Origin: Pelomonas sp036404855
GTDB taxonomy: Bacteria; Pseudomonadota; Gammaproteobacteria; Burkholderiales; Burkholderiaceae_C
Assembly (NCBI RefSeq): GCF_036404855.1
Contig: NZ_DASWYS010000374.1
Location: 7,649-71,648 of the forward strand
Length of the DNA: 64,000 bases
Direction of reading: 5' to 3'
The notes below the pieces were generated by a model. The model worked only from the letters and a program-made list of their open reading frames with translations. It did no database searches and was not told the origin of the DNA. Below are positions 1 to 8,457 of the stretch, in pieces; position 1 is the first letter of the stretch, and each line of letters begins with the position of its first letter. A program made the translations under genes and the position numbers.

Positions 1-1615
1 GCGCCGCCTTGGATGCCACGTAGGCGCTGAAGCGAGGCGCGTTGGTCAGCACGCCGATGGAGCTGATGTTGACGACATGGCCTCGGCGCTTGGCCACCAT
101 GCCGGGCAGCAGGCCCATCGTCACGCGCAGGCACCCGAAGTAGTTCAAGTCCATGGTGCGCTGGAAGTCGTGGAAGCGGTCGTAGCTGCTCTCGATGGCG
201 CGGCGGATGGAGCGTCCGGCGTTGTTGATGAGGAAGTCCACACCGCCAAAGTTCTCGGTGCACCACTGGATCAGGTCGGCGCATCCGCCCTCATCGGCGA
301 TGTCGCAGGCAAAGGCGTGGACCTGCGCCTGCTTGCCGGCCTTGTCCTTGATTTCCTTGACCGCCTCGTCGAGCTTCGCCTGGTCGCGGGCGCAGATCAA
401 CGTGATTGCGCCGGCCTCGGCGAACTTGATGGCCGCAGCCAGGCCGATGCCCGACGAGCCGCCCGTCACCAGCACCACCTTGCCAGTGGTCGCCCCCTTC
501 AGCGAACGGTCGATAAAGAGATCGGGATCCAGGTGGCGCTCCCAGTAATCCCACAAGCGCCAGGCGTAATCGTTCAGGTCGGGGCAGGCGATACCCGAGC
601 CCTTCAGCGCGGCGTCGGTGTCCCGGCAGTCAAAGCGCGTGGGATAGTTGATGAAGGTGAACATGTCCTCGGGCAGGCCCAGGTCCTTCATCACCGCGTT
701 GCGGATTCGGCGCACCGGTGCCAACGCCATCAAGCCCTTCTTCACGCTCTTGGGAATGAAGCCCATCAGCGCCGCGTTGATGAACAGGTTCATCTTGGGC
801 GCGTGCGCAGCCTTGCTGAAGATGTCCAGCACGTCGCCGACGCGGTAGCCCTTCGGGTCCACGAGGTGATAACAGCCCTGACCCTTGCTGACCTTGTGCG
901 AGATGTGGTCCAGCGCGTCGACGACGAAGTCCACCGGCACGATGTTCATGCGGCCGCCTTCCAGGCCCACGCTGGGCATCCACGGTGGCAGGATCTGGCG
1001 CATGCGCTGGATCAGCTTGAACACGTAGTACGGCCCGTCGATCTTGTCCATCTCGCCGGTGGTCGAATCGCCAACCACCATGGCGGGGCGGTACACCGTC
1101 CAGGGCCGCTTGCACTCCTTGCGCACGAGTTTCTCGCTCTCGTGCTTGGTCATGAAGTACGGGTGATCGAGGTTCTCGGCCTCATCGAACATGTCCTCGC
1201 GGAACACGCCCTCGTACAGCCCCGCCGCGGCGATGGAGCTGACGTGGTGAACGTGCCCCGCCTCGATCGCCTGCGCGAACTCCACCATGCTGCGGGTGCC
1301 CTCGATGTTGACGGCGACCTGCGACTCCTCGTCGGCGGAGAGATCGTAGACCGCGGCAAGGTGGTACAGATGGTCGATCCGGCCCTTGAGGCCCTTGATG
1401 ACATCGCCGGCCACGCCCAGCTTCTTGCTCGTCAGGTCGCCATGGACAGGGATGGCACGCGTCTTGGACACGCCCCAGTAGGCCAGCAGATCGGGGACCT
1501 TGCCGGCGCTCTCCTCGCGCATCAGGAAGTAGACCGTGCTGCCACGCCGCGCCAGCAGCTTCTTGACGAGTCGCTTGCCGATGAAGCCGGTAGCGCCGGT
1601 GACGAAATACTGCAT
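1..1615 (-). CDS. Fatty acyl-CoA reductase-like double SDR protein (3' end outside window)
   Basis: The 538 visible residues contain two Rossmann units. The N-terminal one begins at residue 1 with the TGATGFIGKR nucleotide-binding loop and has a YFMTK-type YxxxK catalytic motif; it resembles extended SDR/male-sterility reductases. The second, a classical SDR, starts near residue 395 with VTGGSSGIG, an NNAG motif, and a Ser...YVASK active site close to the window edge. This order matches bacterial fatty acyl-CoA reductases that reduce acyl-CoA to aldehyde or alcohol, as in wax ester synthesis; the family is usually about 660 residues, so roughly 120 are missing. The ATG is the first codon of the fold. 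The gene is divergent from the phasin gene. The substrate is inferred, and a multidomain SDR of other specificity is possible. Confidence 0.8.
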   Translation of the reverse strand, partial: MQYFVTGATGFIGKRLVKKLLARRGSTVYFLMREESAGKVPDLLAYWGVSKTRAIPVHGDLTSKKLGVAGDVIKGLKGRIDHLYHLAAVYDLSADEESQVAVNIEGTRSMVEFAQAIEAGHVHHVSSIAAAGLYEGVFREDMFDEAENLDHPYFMTKHESEKLVRKECKRPWTVYRPAMVVGDSTTGEMDKIDGPYYVFKLIQRMRQILPPWMPSVGLEGGRMNIVPVDFVVDALDHISHKVSKGQGCYHLVDPKGYRVGDVLDIFSKAAHAPKMNLFINAALMGFIPKSVKKGLMALAPVRRIRNAVMKDLGLPEDMFTFINYPTRFDCRDTDAALKGSGIACPDLNDYAWRLWDYWERHLDPDLFIDRSLKGATTGKVVLVTGGSSGIGLAAAIKFAEAGAITLICARDQAKLDEAVKEIKDKAGKQAQVHAFACDIADEGGCADLIQWCTENFGGVDFLINNAGRSIRRAIESSYDRFHDFQRTMDLNYFGCLRVTMGLLPGMVAKRRGHVVNISSIGVLTNAPRFSAYVASKAA

Positions 1616-1802
1616 GCGGGTCTCCTGATTGTTGGATTGAGAGGCGGTCTCGCTTGATTCTTCCCCATCGTCGGAAGCACTCCGCTGCGCACTTTCCCCA
1701 GGCGCCATCGTAGAGCGCGCACACTAGGAATCGCCGTGCCGGAGTCGTTGCAGGCCGCTACAGTGCCGTCACCGACTCGCAAACCTCGCAAGGACATCCA
1801 CC

Positions 1803-2471
1803 ATGGTCAAGAAGCTCCAGAAGATGGCTGACAAGAAGAAGGCCTCGGCTGCCACCGGCTTCCCCGCTGGGCTGCTCGACGGCGCGATGGCACAGAACGT
1901 CAAGGACAGCGCCCAGCAGATCTGGGCTGCCGGTCTCGCCTCCTTCGCCAAGGCCCAGGGTGAAGGCTCCAAGGTCTTCGAGGCCCTCGTCTCCGAAGGA
2001 CTGAAATTGCAGAAGAAGACCCAATCCGCCGCCGAGGAAAAGCTCAGCGCCGTGGCCAGCAAGGTCAGCGGCATGGCGGGCGACGTCGGCTCCAAGGCTG
2101 GCCAGCACTGGGACAAGCTGGAAAGCATCTTCGAGCAGCGCGTCGCCAAGGCCTTGAAGAGCCTGGGGGTGCCGTCCGCCGGTGATATTGATAACCTCAT
2201 CAAGCGCATCGACGGCCTGGCTGTGACGGCTGGCCTGAAGGCAGCTCCCGCGAAGGCGACCAAGAAGGCCGTCGTCAAGAAGGCGGCTGCCGTAAAGAAG
2301 ACCGTCGCGAAGAAGGTCCCTGCTGCCAAGAAGGCAGTGGCCAAGGCCGCCGCGCCCGTCAAGGCCGTGGCCAAGAAGGCGACTCCGGCCAGGAAGGCCG
2401 CGCCCGCCAGGAAGACTGCACCAGCCAAGAAGGCGCAGGCCACTTCCGAAGGCAAGGCCGCGCAGGCCTGA
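1803..2471 (+). CDS. Phasin family protein with histone H1-like tail (PhaF/PhaI type)
   Basis: A 222-residue protein. Residues about 25-140 are an amphipathic, coiled-coil-prone phasin domain (QIWAAGLASFAKAQGEGSKV, then repeated heptads). Residues about 148-222 are a low-complexity Ala/Lys/Pro tail with repeated KKA, AKKA and PARK units, as in histone H1 and in PhaF of pseudomonads. Phasins coat polyhydroxyalkanoate granules, and the basic tail of PhaF-type proteins binds DNA and helps share granules between daughter cells. The start is supported by an AAGGAC ribosome site 7 bases upstream. The next gene is a patatin-like lipase in the same direction, 17 bp away. DNA binding is inferred from composition only. 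Confidence 0.88.
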   Translation: MVKKLQKMADKKKASAATGFPAGLLDGAMAQNVKDSAQQIWAAGLASFAKAQGEGSKVFEALVSEGLKLQKKTQSAAEEKLSAVASKVSGMAGDVGSKAGQHWDKLESIFEQRVAKALKSLGVPSAGDIDNLIKRIDGLAVTAGLKAAPAKATKKAVVKKAAAVKKTVAKKVPAAKKAVAKAAAPVKAVAKKATPARKAAPARKTAPAKKAQATSEGKAAQA

Positions 2472-2488
2472 GCTAGTTCCCTCCCACG

Positions 2489-3745
2489 ATGAGCCAACCG
2501 AAGAAGATCGGTCTGGCCCTGGCAGGCGGAGGCCCACTGGGCGCCATCTATGAGGTTGGCGCCCTTTGTGCTTTGGAGGAGGCCATCGACGGCCTGGACT
2601 TCACCGCCTGTGACGGCTACATCGGTGTCAGCGCGGGCGGCTTCATCGCCGCGGGCCTGGCCAACGGCATGACGCCGCGCCAGCTCTGCGCCGCCTTCAT
2701 CGAGAACACCGCCGAGGCACCGGACCGCTTCGACCCCGCGGAACTGTTGCAGCCGGCCTGGGCCGAGTTCGGCGAGCGACTGCGCCTGCTGCCGGGCCTG
2801 CTGGCCGACGCCGCGCGTGAGGTGGTGCTGGAGGGCCGCTCCATGCTCGGCGCCGTCGAACGCCTTGGCCGCGTGCTGCCCACCGGGCTGCTCTCAAGCG
2901 ACCGCTTCGGTGCAGCGTTGCAGCGGGTCTTTGCCGAGCCCGGTCGCAGCAACGATTTCCGCGCGCTTCGCCACCGCCTCGTGCTGGTCGCCACCGACCT
3001 GGACAGCGGAGACGCCATCCCGTTCGGCGCCGAGGGCTGGGACCATGTGCCCATCGCCCAGGCCGTGCAGGCCAGCGCCGCACTGCCAGGGCTGTTCCCG
3101 CCGGTCGAGATCGACGGCAGGCACTACGTGGACGGTGCGCTGAAGAAGACGCTGCACGCCTCCGTACTGCTGGACCGCGGCCTGGACCTGCTGATCTGCC
3201 TGAACCCGCTGGTGCCTTACGAGAGCAACCGGATGTCGCCGCGCGACGCGCGTTCGCGCAAGGCGAAGAAGCTGGCCCACAAGCTGGGCCGCCCCGCCGT
3301 GCGCGCGCTGCAGCCGCGTATCCACCGGCTGGTGGACGGTGGCCTGCCGCTGGTGCTGTCGCAGACCTTCCGCTCCCTGATTCACTCGCGCCTGGCGCTA
3401 GGCCTGAAAGGCTACGAGCGCTCGCATCCGCAGACCGACATCGTGCTGTTCGAACCCAATCCGCGCGACGCCGAGATCTTCCTGGCCAACACCTTCAGCT
3501 ACGGCCAGCGCCGTCGCCTCGCCGAGCATGCCTACCAGGCCACGCGCGAGCTGCTGCGCCAGCGAGCCGACACGCTGAAGCCGCAGTTCCGGCGCGCCGG
3601 GCTGACGCTGCGTGAGGACAAGCTGGCCGACCTCGAGGTCCGGCTGCTGCCCGTGCCGGGCGAGACGCGCATGGAGCAGGCCCTGCGCTCGCTGCGCGGC
3701 TCGCTGAGAGTGCTCGAAGCTAGGCGTCCACCAGCCGCCGCGTGA
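2489..3745 (+). CDS. Patatin-like phospholipase
   Basis: A 418-residue patatin-domain lipid acyl hydrolase. It has the glycine-rich oxyanion loop GGGPLG near residue 13, the nucleophile elbow G46-V-S48-A-G50, and the catalytic Asp in YVDGA at residue 215, completing the Ser-Asp dyad. There is no signal peptide, so it is probably cytoplasmic. It lies 17 bp after the phasin gene and is probably co-transcribed, which suggests action on lipid or polyester inclusions or on membrane lipids; that link is inferred. Its last 26 bases overlap the end of the convergent hydroxylase gene. Confidence 0.88.
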   Translation: MSQPKKIGLALAGGGPLGAIYEVGALCALEEAIDGLDFTACDGYIGVSAGGFIAAGLANGMTPRQLCAAFIENTAEAPDRFDPAELLQPAWAEFGERLRLLPGLLADAAREVVLEGRSMLGAVERLGRVLPTGLLSSDRFGAALQRVFAEPGRSNDFRALRHRLVLVATDLDSGDAIPFGAEGWDHVPIAQAVQASAALPGLFPPVEIDGRHYVDGALKKTLHASVLLDRGLDLLICLNPLVPYESNRMSPRDARSRKAKKLAHKLGRPAVRALQPRIHRLVDGGLPLVLSQTFRSLIHSRLALGLKGYERSHPQTDIVLFEPNPRDAEIFLANTFSYGQRRRLAEHAYQATRELLRQRADTLKPQFRRAGLTLREDKLADLEVRLLPVPGETRMEQALRSLRGSLRVLEARRPPAAA

Positions 3746-4886
3746 TTGCCGCGCGGAGTGGTGGCACGTGCCGGGCCAGGTCGATGACGGCCCGACGCAG
3801 CACCAGCACCGGCGCACGGTCATCCGTGAAGAACCGCACCAGCGCATTGGTGCCGGCGTACAGCGGACCGGCCGCACGGCGGTGTTCGGCCTCATAGGCC
3901 AGCAAAGGCGCCATCTCGCCCGGATCGCGCCCCGGCGCCAGGCGCCTCGACAGCGCCTCGATGCCGTAGAGCCCCAGGTTGTAGCCGTGCGCAGTGACCG
4001 GATGCATGCCCACTGCCGCGTCGCCGATCAGCGCCAGGCGCGGCGCAACGAAGCGCTGCGCCCAGACCGCGACGAGCGGATAGACATGGCGCGCCCCGGC
4101 GACGCGCATGGCGCCCAGCCTCCCCTCGGCCGCGGCCTCGATGGCACCCGCCAGCGCCGCGTCGTCCATCGCCGCGATCTGCGGCAACCGGGTGTTCTCC
4201 ACAGTCCACACGGCCGAACTGCGGTGACCAGTCTTGGGCAGCAGCGCCAGCGTATGGCCCTCGAGAAAGCACTCCTGCGCCAGGCCTTCGTGGTCGCGCT
4301 CGTGCTCAAGTGGCACCAGCAGCGCGCTGCGGCCGAAGTCTTGGTGGCGGGCAGCGATGCCAGCGAGGCGTCTCAGCGGCGAGAAGCGGCTGTCGGCGGC
4401 GACGACCAGCAACGCCTCGTGACGCTCGCCGCAGCGCGTCTGCACGGCTGCGGCCCCGGCCTCGCGCCGGAAGCCGGTGACCACCTGCCCGCAGCGGATG
4501 TCGATGCCACGCTGCTGCGCCGCCTGCCAGGCCGCGGCGCGGATGCGATGGTTTGGGGCCAGCCAGCCGAGATCCTGCCCGTCGGCCTCGAAAGGCAAGG
4601 GCGTGCGCGTGCCGCTGGAGCGCACGCTGGCGCGGCGCAGCGGCGCGATGTCGCCCAGCCGCTCCCACAGACCCAGTTGCTCCAGCATGCGACGCGAGCG
4701 GTGGGTCAGCGCGATCTCGCGCCCGTCGTCCGCCGGACTTTGCAGCGCGTTGGCATCGGACTGCTCAAGCACGCGCACACCGAGGCCGCGGTCGTGGAGC
4801 GCGCAGGCCAGCGCCAAGCCGGCCGGGCCGGCGCCGCAGATCAGGACTTGGGGCGCAGGGGCGGTGGGGTCGGCGAGGGCATTCAT
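3720..4886 (-). CDS. FAD-dependent ubiquinone hydroxylase family protein (UbiM-like)
   Basis: A 388-residue flavoprotein monooxygenase of the UbiH/UbiF/COQ6 group. It shows the N-terminal dinucleotide fold (ICGAGPAGLALACAL), an R-rich middle segment, and the ribityl-binding motif GDAAVGMHPVTAHGYNLGL in the last third. The MHPVTAHGYN variant is what I associate with UbiM, which hydroxylates the ring of ubiquinone precursors, rather than UbiH or UbiF. I chose the ATG 11 residues before the nucleotide loop; a GTG at 4931 would add 15 residues but has no better ribosome site. The gene follows the ABC exporter genes on the same strand and ends in a convergent 26-bp overlap with the patatin gene. 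Membership of the hydroxylase family is firm; the UbiM assignment is moderate. Confidence 0.82.
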   Translation of the reverse strand: MNALADPTAPAPQVLICGAGPAGLALACALHDRGLGVRVLEQSDANALQSPADDGREIALTHRSRRMLEQLGLWERLGDIAPLRRASVRSSGTRTPLPFEADGQDLGWLAPNHRIRAAAWQAAQQRGIDIRCGQVVTGFRREAGAAAVQTRCGERHEALLVVAADSRFSPLRRLAGIAARHQDFGRSALLVPLEHERDHEGLAQECFLEGHTLALLPKTGHRSSAVWTVENTRLPQIAAMDDAALAGAIEAAAEGRLGAMRVAGARHVYPLVAVWAQRFVAPRLALIGDAAVGMHPVTAHGYNLGLYGIEALSRRLAPGRDPGEMAPLLAYEAEHRRAAGPLYAGTNALVRFFTDDRAPVLVLRRAVIDLARHVPPLRAAITRRLVDA

Positions 4887-4932
4887 GGCCGCACAGCCTA
4901 GGGCGGCAGGCGCAACACCGCCTTGACCCACA

Positions 4933-6723
4933 TCAGCCCGGCTCGGGATCGTCCTCGGACTCCTCCAGCGTCTGCAGCTCGACGAGACGGCGGTACAGCC
5001 CGCCGTCCAGGCCCATCAGCGCCTCGTGCGTGCCGCGCTCCTGCAGGTGGCCGTGATTGAGGACGAGGATCTGGTCGGCCGCGCGGATGGTGGACAGGCG
5101 GTGCGCGATGGCCACCACCGTCACGCGCCCGTGGAGCGCAGCCAGTGCCTCGCCGACGAGCCGCTCGGTTGCGCTGTCGATGTTGCTGGTAGCCTCGTCC
5201 AGGAACAGGATGCGCGGCGCGCCGGCCAGTGCCCGTGCCATCGCGAGCAGCTGCTTCTGGCCAGTGGAAACGCGAGCGCCGCCCTCACCCAGCCGGGTGT
5301 CATAGCCCTGTGGCAGTGCGGCGATGAAGTCGTGGGCGCGGGCAGCCCGGGCCGCATCCTCGACGTCCTCTTCCGAGATGCCAGGCCGGCCCATCGCGAT
5401 GTTGTCGCGCACGCTGGCCGACATCAGAAAGGGCTCCTGCGGCACCAGGCCCACCGCATCGCGGAAGGCGGCGTCGGGGATGGCGGCCAGAGACTGGCCG
5501 TCCACCGTGATGCGGCCCAGCTGAGCCGTGTAGAAGCGCAAAAGCAGCGACAGCAGCGTGCTCTTGCCGCTCCCCGTGTGGCCCACGATGCCAACAAATG
5601 TGCCAGCCGGGATGTCCACGTCCACATGGTGCAGCACGGGCCGATCCGGGTCGTAGCCGAAGCTCAGGCCCTCGATGCGGATGCCGCCCTGAGCGATTCC
5701 ATGGCCGTCCTGTGCCGGGCCGCGGCGCTCGTCCTCCTCCAGCAGCGTGCGCACTCGTGCCGCAGCCACCATGGCCTGCTGCAACTGGCCGAACTGCATG
5801 GTGATCTGGATCAGCGGCTCCACGACACGGGCGATGTAGGCCAGGAAGGCATACAGCAGGCCCACTTCCAGTCCCGACAGCTCACGTCGGCCGAAGCTGT
5901 AGATGACCGTCACGAGCAGCAGCACGTTCATCAGGTCCAGTGCCGGACGAAGCAGCCAGGCGTTCGCGCGCAGCTCGGCGATGCGTGACAGCCGGTGCTC
6001 GGCGTTGGTGGTCTCGAAGCGCTGACCGAAGCGGCTGGCCGCGCCGCTGGCCTGCAGCACCGCCATGCCGGCCATGCTCTCGGCCATCTGCGCGTTGATG
6101 TCGCTGCGCAGCTGGCGCGTGCGCGCGACGGCTGGCGCAGAAAGCTTTTGGTAGCCCAGGATGATGACGACCATGGCCGGCACCAGCGTCGCGACGATGA
6201 GCATCAGCCGCCAGTCGAGGAAGGCCATCGCGACCAGCGAGCCGGCGACGACGATGGTCGAGTCCAGCATCACATACAGCACCTGTCGGTAAAGCTGGTT
6301 GACCGACTCGGTGTCGTTGGTGACGCGGCTGACAAGCTGCCCGGTGATGGCCTTGTCGAAGAAGGCCATGGGTAACGCAAGCACATGCGCGTAGACGCGC
6401 TCGCGCAGCCGCAGCACCGAGCGGCGGGCGACACCGGCCATGCGCGACAGCTGCGCGTAGCGTACCCACGACGCGGCCCAGCCGGTCAGGAGCACCAGGG
6501 CCAACAGCGTGGCCATCTCGCCGAAATCGTAACTGCCCGGCAGCAGGTGGTGGTCGATGTAGCGCTTGCCGAGGATGGGCGCCAGCACCTCCAGGCCGGC
6601 GGCGATGACCAGCCACAGCCCCCCACGCAGCAGGTGCGGCTTCTCGGGCCGAGCGGCGTCGAGGAGCAGGCCCACGCTCTGCCAAGGCTTCTCGTGGTTC
6701 TTCGCAGTCTCAGGCGCTCTCAA
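4933..6723 (-). CDS. ABC exporter half-transporter, SmdB/MdlB-like
   Basis: A 596-residue half-transporter: a six-helix transmembrane domain (residues about 35-320) fused to an ATPase. The ATPase has Walker A GHTGSGKS, a degenerate signature VSTGQKQ in place of LSGGQ, and Walker B ILFLDEAT with an intact catalytic Glu. Its partner is the upstream gene, whose stop overlaps this start by 14 bp, as in heterodimeric exporters of the MdlAB/SmdAB type (multidrug or peptide export). In such pairs one ATP site is typically weakened; here this subunit keeps the catalytic Glu and its partner has Asp. The substrate cannot be read from the sequence. Confidence 0.88.
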   Translation of the reverse strand: MRAPETAKNHEKPWQSVGLLLDAARPEKPHLLRGGLWLVIAAGLEVLAPILGKRYIDHHLLPGSYDFGEMATLLALVLLTGWAASWVRYAQLSRMAGVARRSVLRLRERVYAHVLALPMAFFDKAITGQLVSRVTNDTESVNQLYRQVLYVMLDSTIVVAGSLVAMAFLDWRLMLIVATLVPAMVVIILGYQKLSAPAVARTRQLRSDINAQMAESMAGMAVLQASGAASRFGQRFETTNAEHRLSRIAELRANAWLLRPALDLMNVLLLVTVIYSFGRRELSGLEVGLLYAFLAYIARVVEPLIQITMQFGQLQQAMVAAARVRTLLEEDERRGPAQDGHGIAQGGIRIEGLSFGYDPDRPVLHHVDVDIPAGTFVGIVGHTGSGKSTLLSLLLRFYTAQLGRITVDGQSLAAIPDAAFRDAVGLVPQEPFLMSASVRDNIAMGRPGISEEDVEDAARAARAHDFIAALPQGYDTRLGEGGARVSTGQKQLLAMARALAGAPRILFLDEATSNIDSATERLVGEALAALHGRVTVVAIAHRLSTIRAADQILVLNHGHLQERGTHEALMGLDGGLYRRLVELQTLEESEDDPEPG

Positions 6724-8446
6724 GGCTGGCCTCGATCTGTTGATAGCGCCATTGCGAGGCGTACCAGCCGCCCAGCACCAGCAGCTGCTGGTGCGTGCCG
6801 CGCTCGATGATATGGCCCTGCTTCAACACCATGACCTCGTCCGCATCCATGACCGCCGACAGGCGATGCGCGATGACGATGACGCTGCGGTCGGGCCGCG
6901 CCGACCTCAGCTCACGCAGGTGGTCGAGGATGGCCGTCTCGGTGCCGGTGTCCACGGCCGACAGCGCATCGTCCAGCACCAGCAGCGGCGCATCGCTCAA
7001 CAGGGCACGGGCGATGGCGACGCGCTGGCGCTGGCCGCCGGACAGCGTCACGCCGCGCTCGCCCACCTCGGTGGCATAGCCCCCGGGCAGCCGCGCGATG
7101 TCGTCGTGCACGGCCGCCAGCCGCGCCGCCGCTTCGATCTCATCTCGGCTGGCGGCGGGCCTGGCCAGCGCGATGTTGTCGGCCACTGACGCCGAGAACA
7201 AGAAGGGCTCCTGAGGCACCCAGGCAATGTGCCCGCGCAGCGTCGCCAACGGCAGCTCGGGCAGCGCGACGCCGCCCAGCGTGAGTCGGCCCGCATCGGG
7301 CTCGGCCTGGCGCAGCAGCAGGCGCACCAGCGTGGACTTGCCCGCACCTGTCGCGCCGACAATGCCTAGCGTACGGCCCGGTGCCAACGTGAAGTCCACC
7401 TGCTCGACGGCAGGCCGCTTGGCGCCGGGGAAACTGAACGTCAGCGACTCGGCCCGCAGCGAGGCCTGCGCCGGCAGCGCCGCCCTGCCCTCATCGGCCA
7501 GTGTCAGCGGCGCATCCAGCACCGGCGCCAGCCGGCCCCAGGCCGCGCGGCCGCGTTCCAGCAGCGCCAGCACCCAGCCGGCCGCGAACATCGGCCAGAT
7601 CAGTTGGCCCAGGTACATCGTGAAGGCCGTCAGCTGTCCGATGCTGATCTCGCCGCGCGCCACCAGCCACCCACCCACGCCCAGTGCGATGGCCGTCGCG
7701 GCAGACAGCGTCATGCCGACGGCCGGCTCATAGGCCGCCTCCCAGCGCTGCGAGCGGAAGCTGGCCTCTGCCGCGCGGTCGGCAAGGCCGCCGAACTGCG
7801 CCTCGCTGCGCGCCACCAAGCCCAGCGAGCGCACGGTGCGCACGCCGGCCAGACTCTCCTGCACCTGCTGGTTCAGGTCGCCGAATCGGGTCAGCGAATC
7901 CTGTGCGGCCTGATGCAGATGCTTGGAGATCCACCAGAACGCCAGCCCCATCAGGGGGAAGGGCAGCAACGCCGCCAGGCCCAGGCGCCAGTCGATCGCG
8001 ATGGTCATCATCGCAAGCACAAGGATTAGCGTCTGCGAGCCGTCGAAACCCGCCAGCATGGCCTCGCCGGCCGCCTGCTCCACCGTGTCGATGTCGTTGG
8101 TTGCCAGCGCCATCAGGTCGCCAGTGCGCTGCGACTGGAAGTAGGCCGGCCCCTGCAGCGCCAACTGCGCAAACAACCGCGTGCGCAGCCGCGCGCCGAG
8201 GCGAAACGATGCCTTGAACAATGTCAGCCGCCAACCCGCGCGCAGCAGATAGATGACGAGGCCGGCCACCACGAGCAGGCCCAGTTGCCGCGGCAAAGCA
8301 TCGCCTTGCAGATCGCCAGCTACGAGGTCGTCGACCACATGGCCCACCTGGCGCGGGATCCAGACGGTCAGCATCGCGATGCAAGTCAGCATCGCGCCGG
8401 CGGCCGCATAGGCGCGCCAATGCTCGCGGATGAACCCCGCAAGCAT
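6710..8446 (-). CDS. ABC exporter half-transporter, SmdA/MdlA-like
   Basis: A 578-residue half-transporter with N-terminal transmembrane helices (from residue about 15) and a C-terminal ATPase: Walker A GATGAGKS, canonical signature LSGGQRQ, Walker B LLVLDDALSAVD. The residue after the Walker B Asp is Asp rather than Glu, typical of the MdlA-side subunit of asymmetric exporters. The frame is open far upstream, but the first Met that leads straight into the membrane domain (MLAGFIREHW) starts 11 bp after the symporter stop, so I use it. Symporter, this gene and the SmdB-like gene form one minus-strand unit. Confidence 0.87.
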   Translation of the reverse strand: MLAGFIREHWRAYAAAGAMLTCIAMLTVWIPRQVGHVVDDLVAGDLQGDALPRQLGLLVVAGLVIYLLRAGWRLTLFKASFRLGARLRTRLFAQLALQGPAYFQSQRTGDLMALATNDIDTVEQAAGEAMLAGFDGSQTLILVLAMMTIAIDWRLGLAALLPFPLMGLAFWWISKHLHQAAQDSLTRFGDLNQQVQESLAGVRTVRSLGLVARSEAQFGGLADRAAEASFRSQRWEAAYEPAVGMTLSAATAIALGVGGWLVARGEISIGQLTAFTMYLGQLIWPMFAAGWVLALLERGRAAWGRLAPVLDAPLTLADEGRAALPAQASLRAESLTFSFPGAKRPAVEQVDFTLAPGRTLGIVGATGAGKSTLVRLLLRQAEPDAGRLTLGGVALPELPLATLRGHIAWVPQEPFLFSASVADNIALARPAASRDEIEAAARLAAVHDDIARLPGGYATEVGERGVTLSGGQRQRVAIARALLSDAPLLVLDDALSAVDTGTETAILDHLRELRSARPDRSVIVIAHRLSAVMDADEVMVLKQGHIIERGTHQQLLVLGGWYASQWRYQQIEASLESA

Positions 8447-8457
8447 GCGCGATAGGC

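Noticed and set aside
77..1657. Long open frame on the plus strand across the acyl-CoA reductase gene
   Set aside because: It mirrors the real minus-strand gene, whose motifs are unmistakable. Its product is His/Ala/Val-rich with no domain, as expected of an antisense frame in high-GC DNA.
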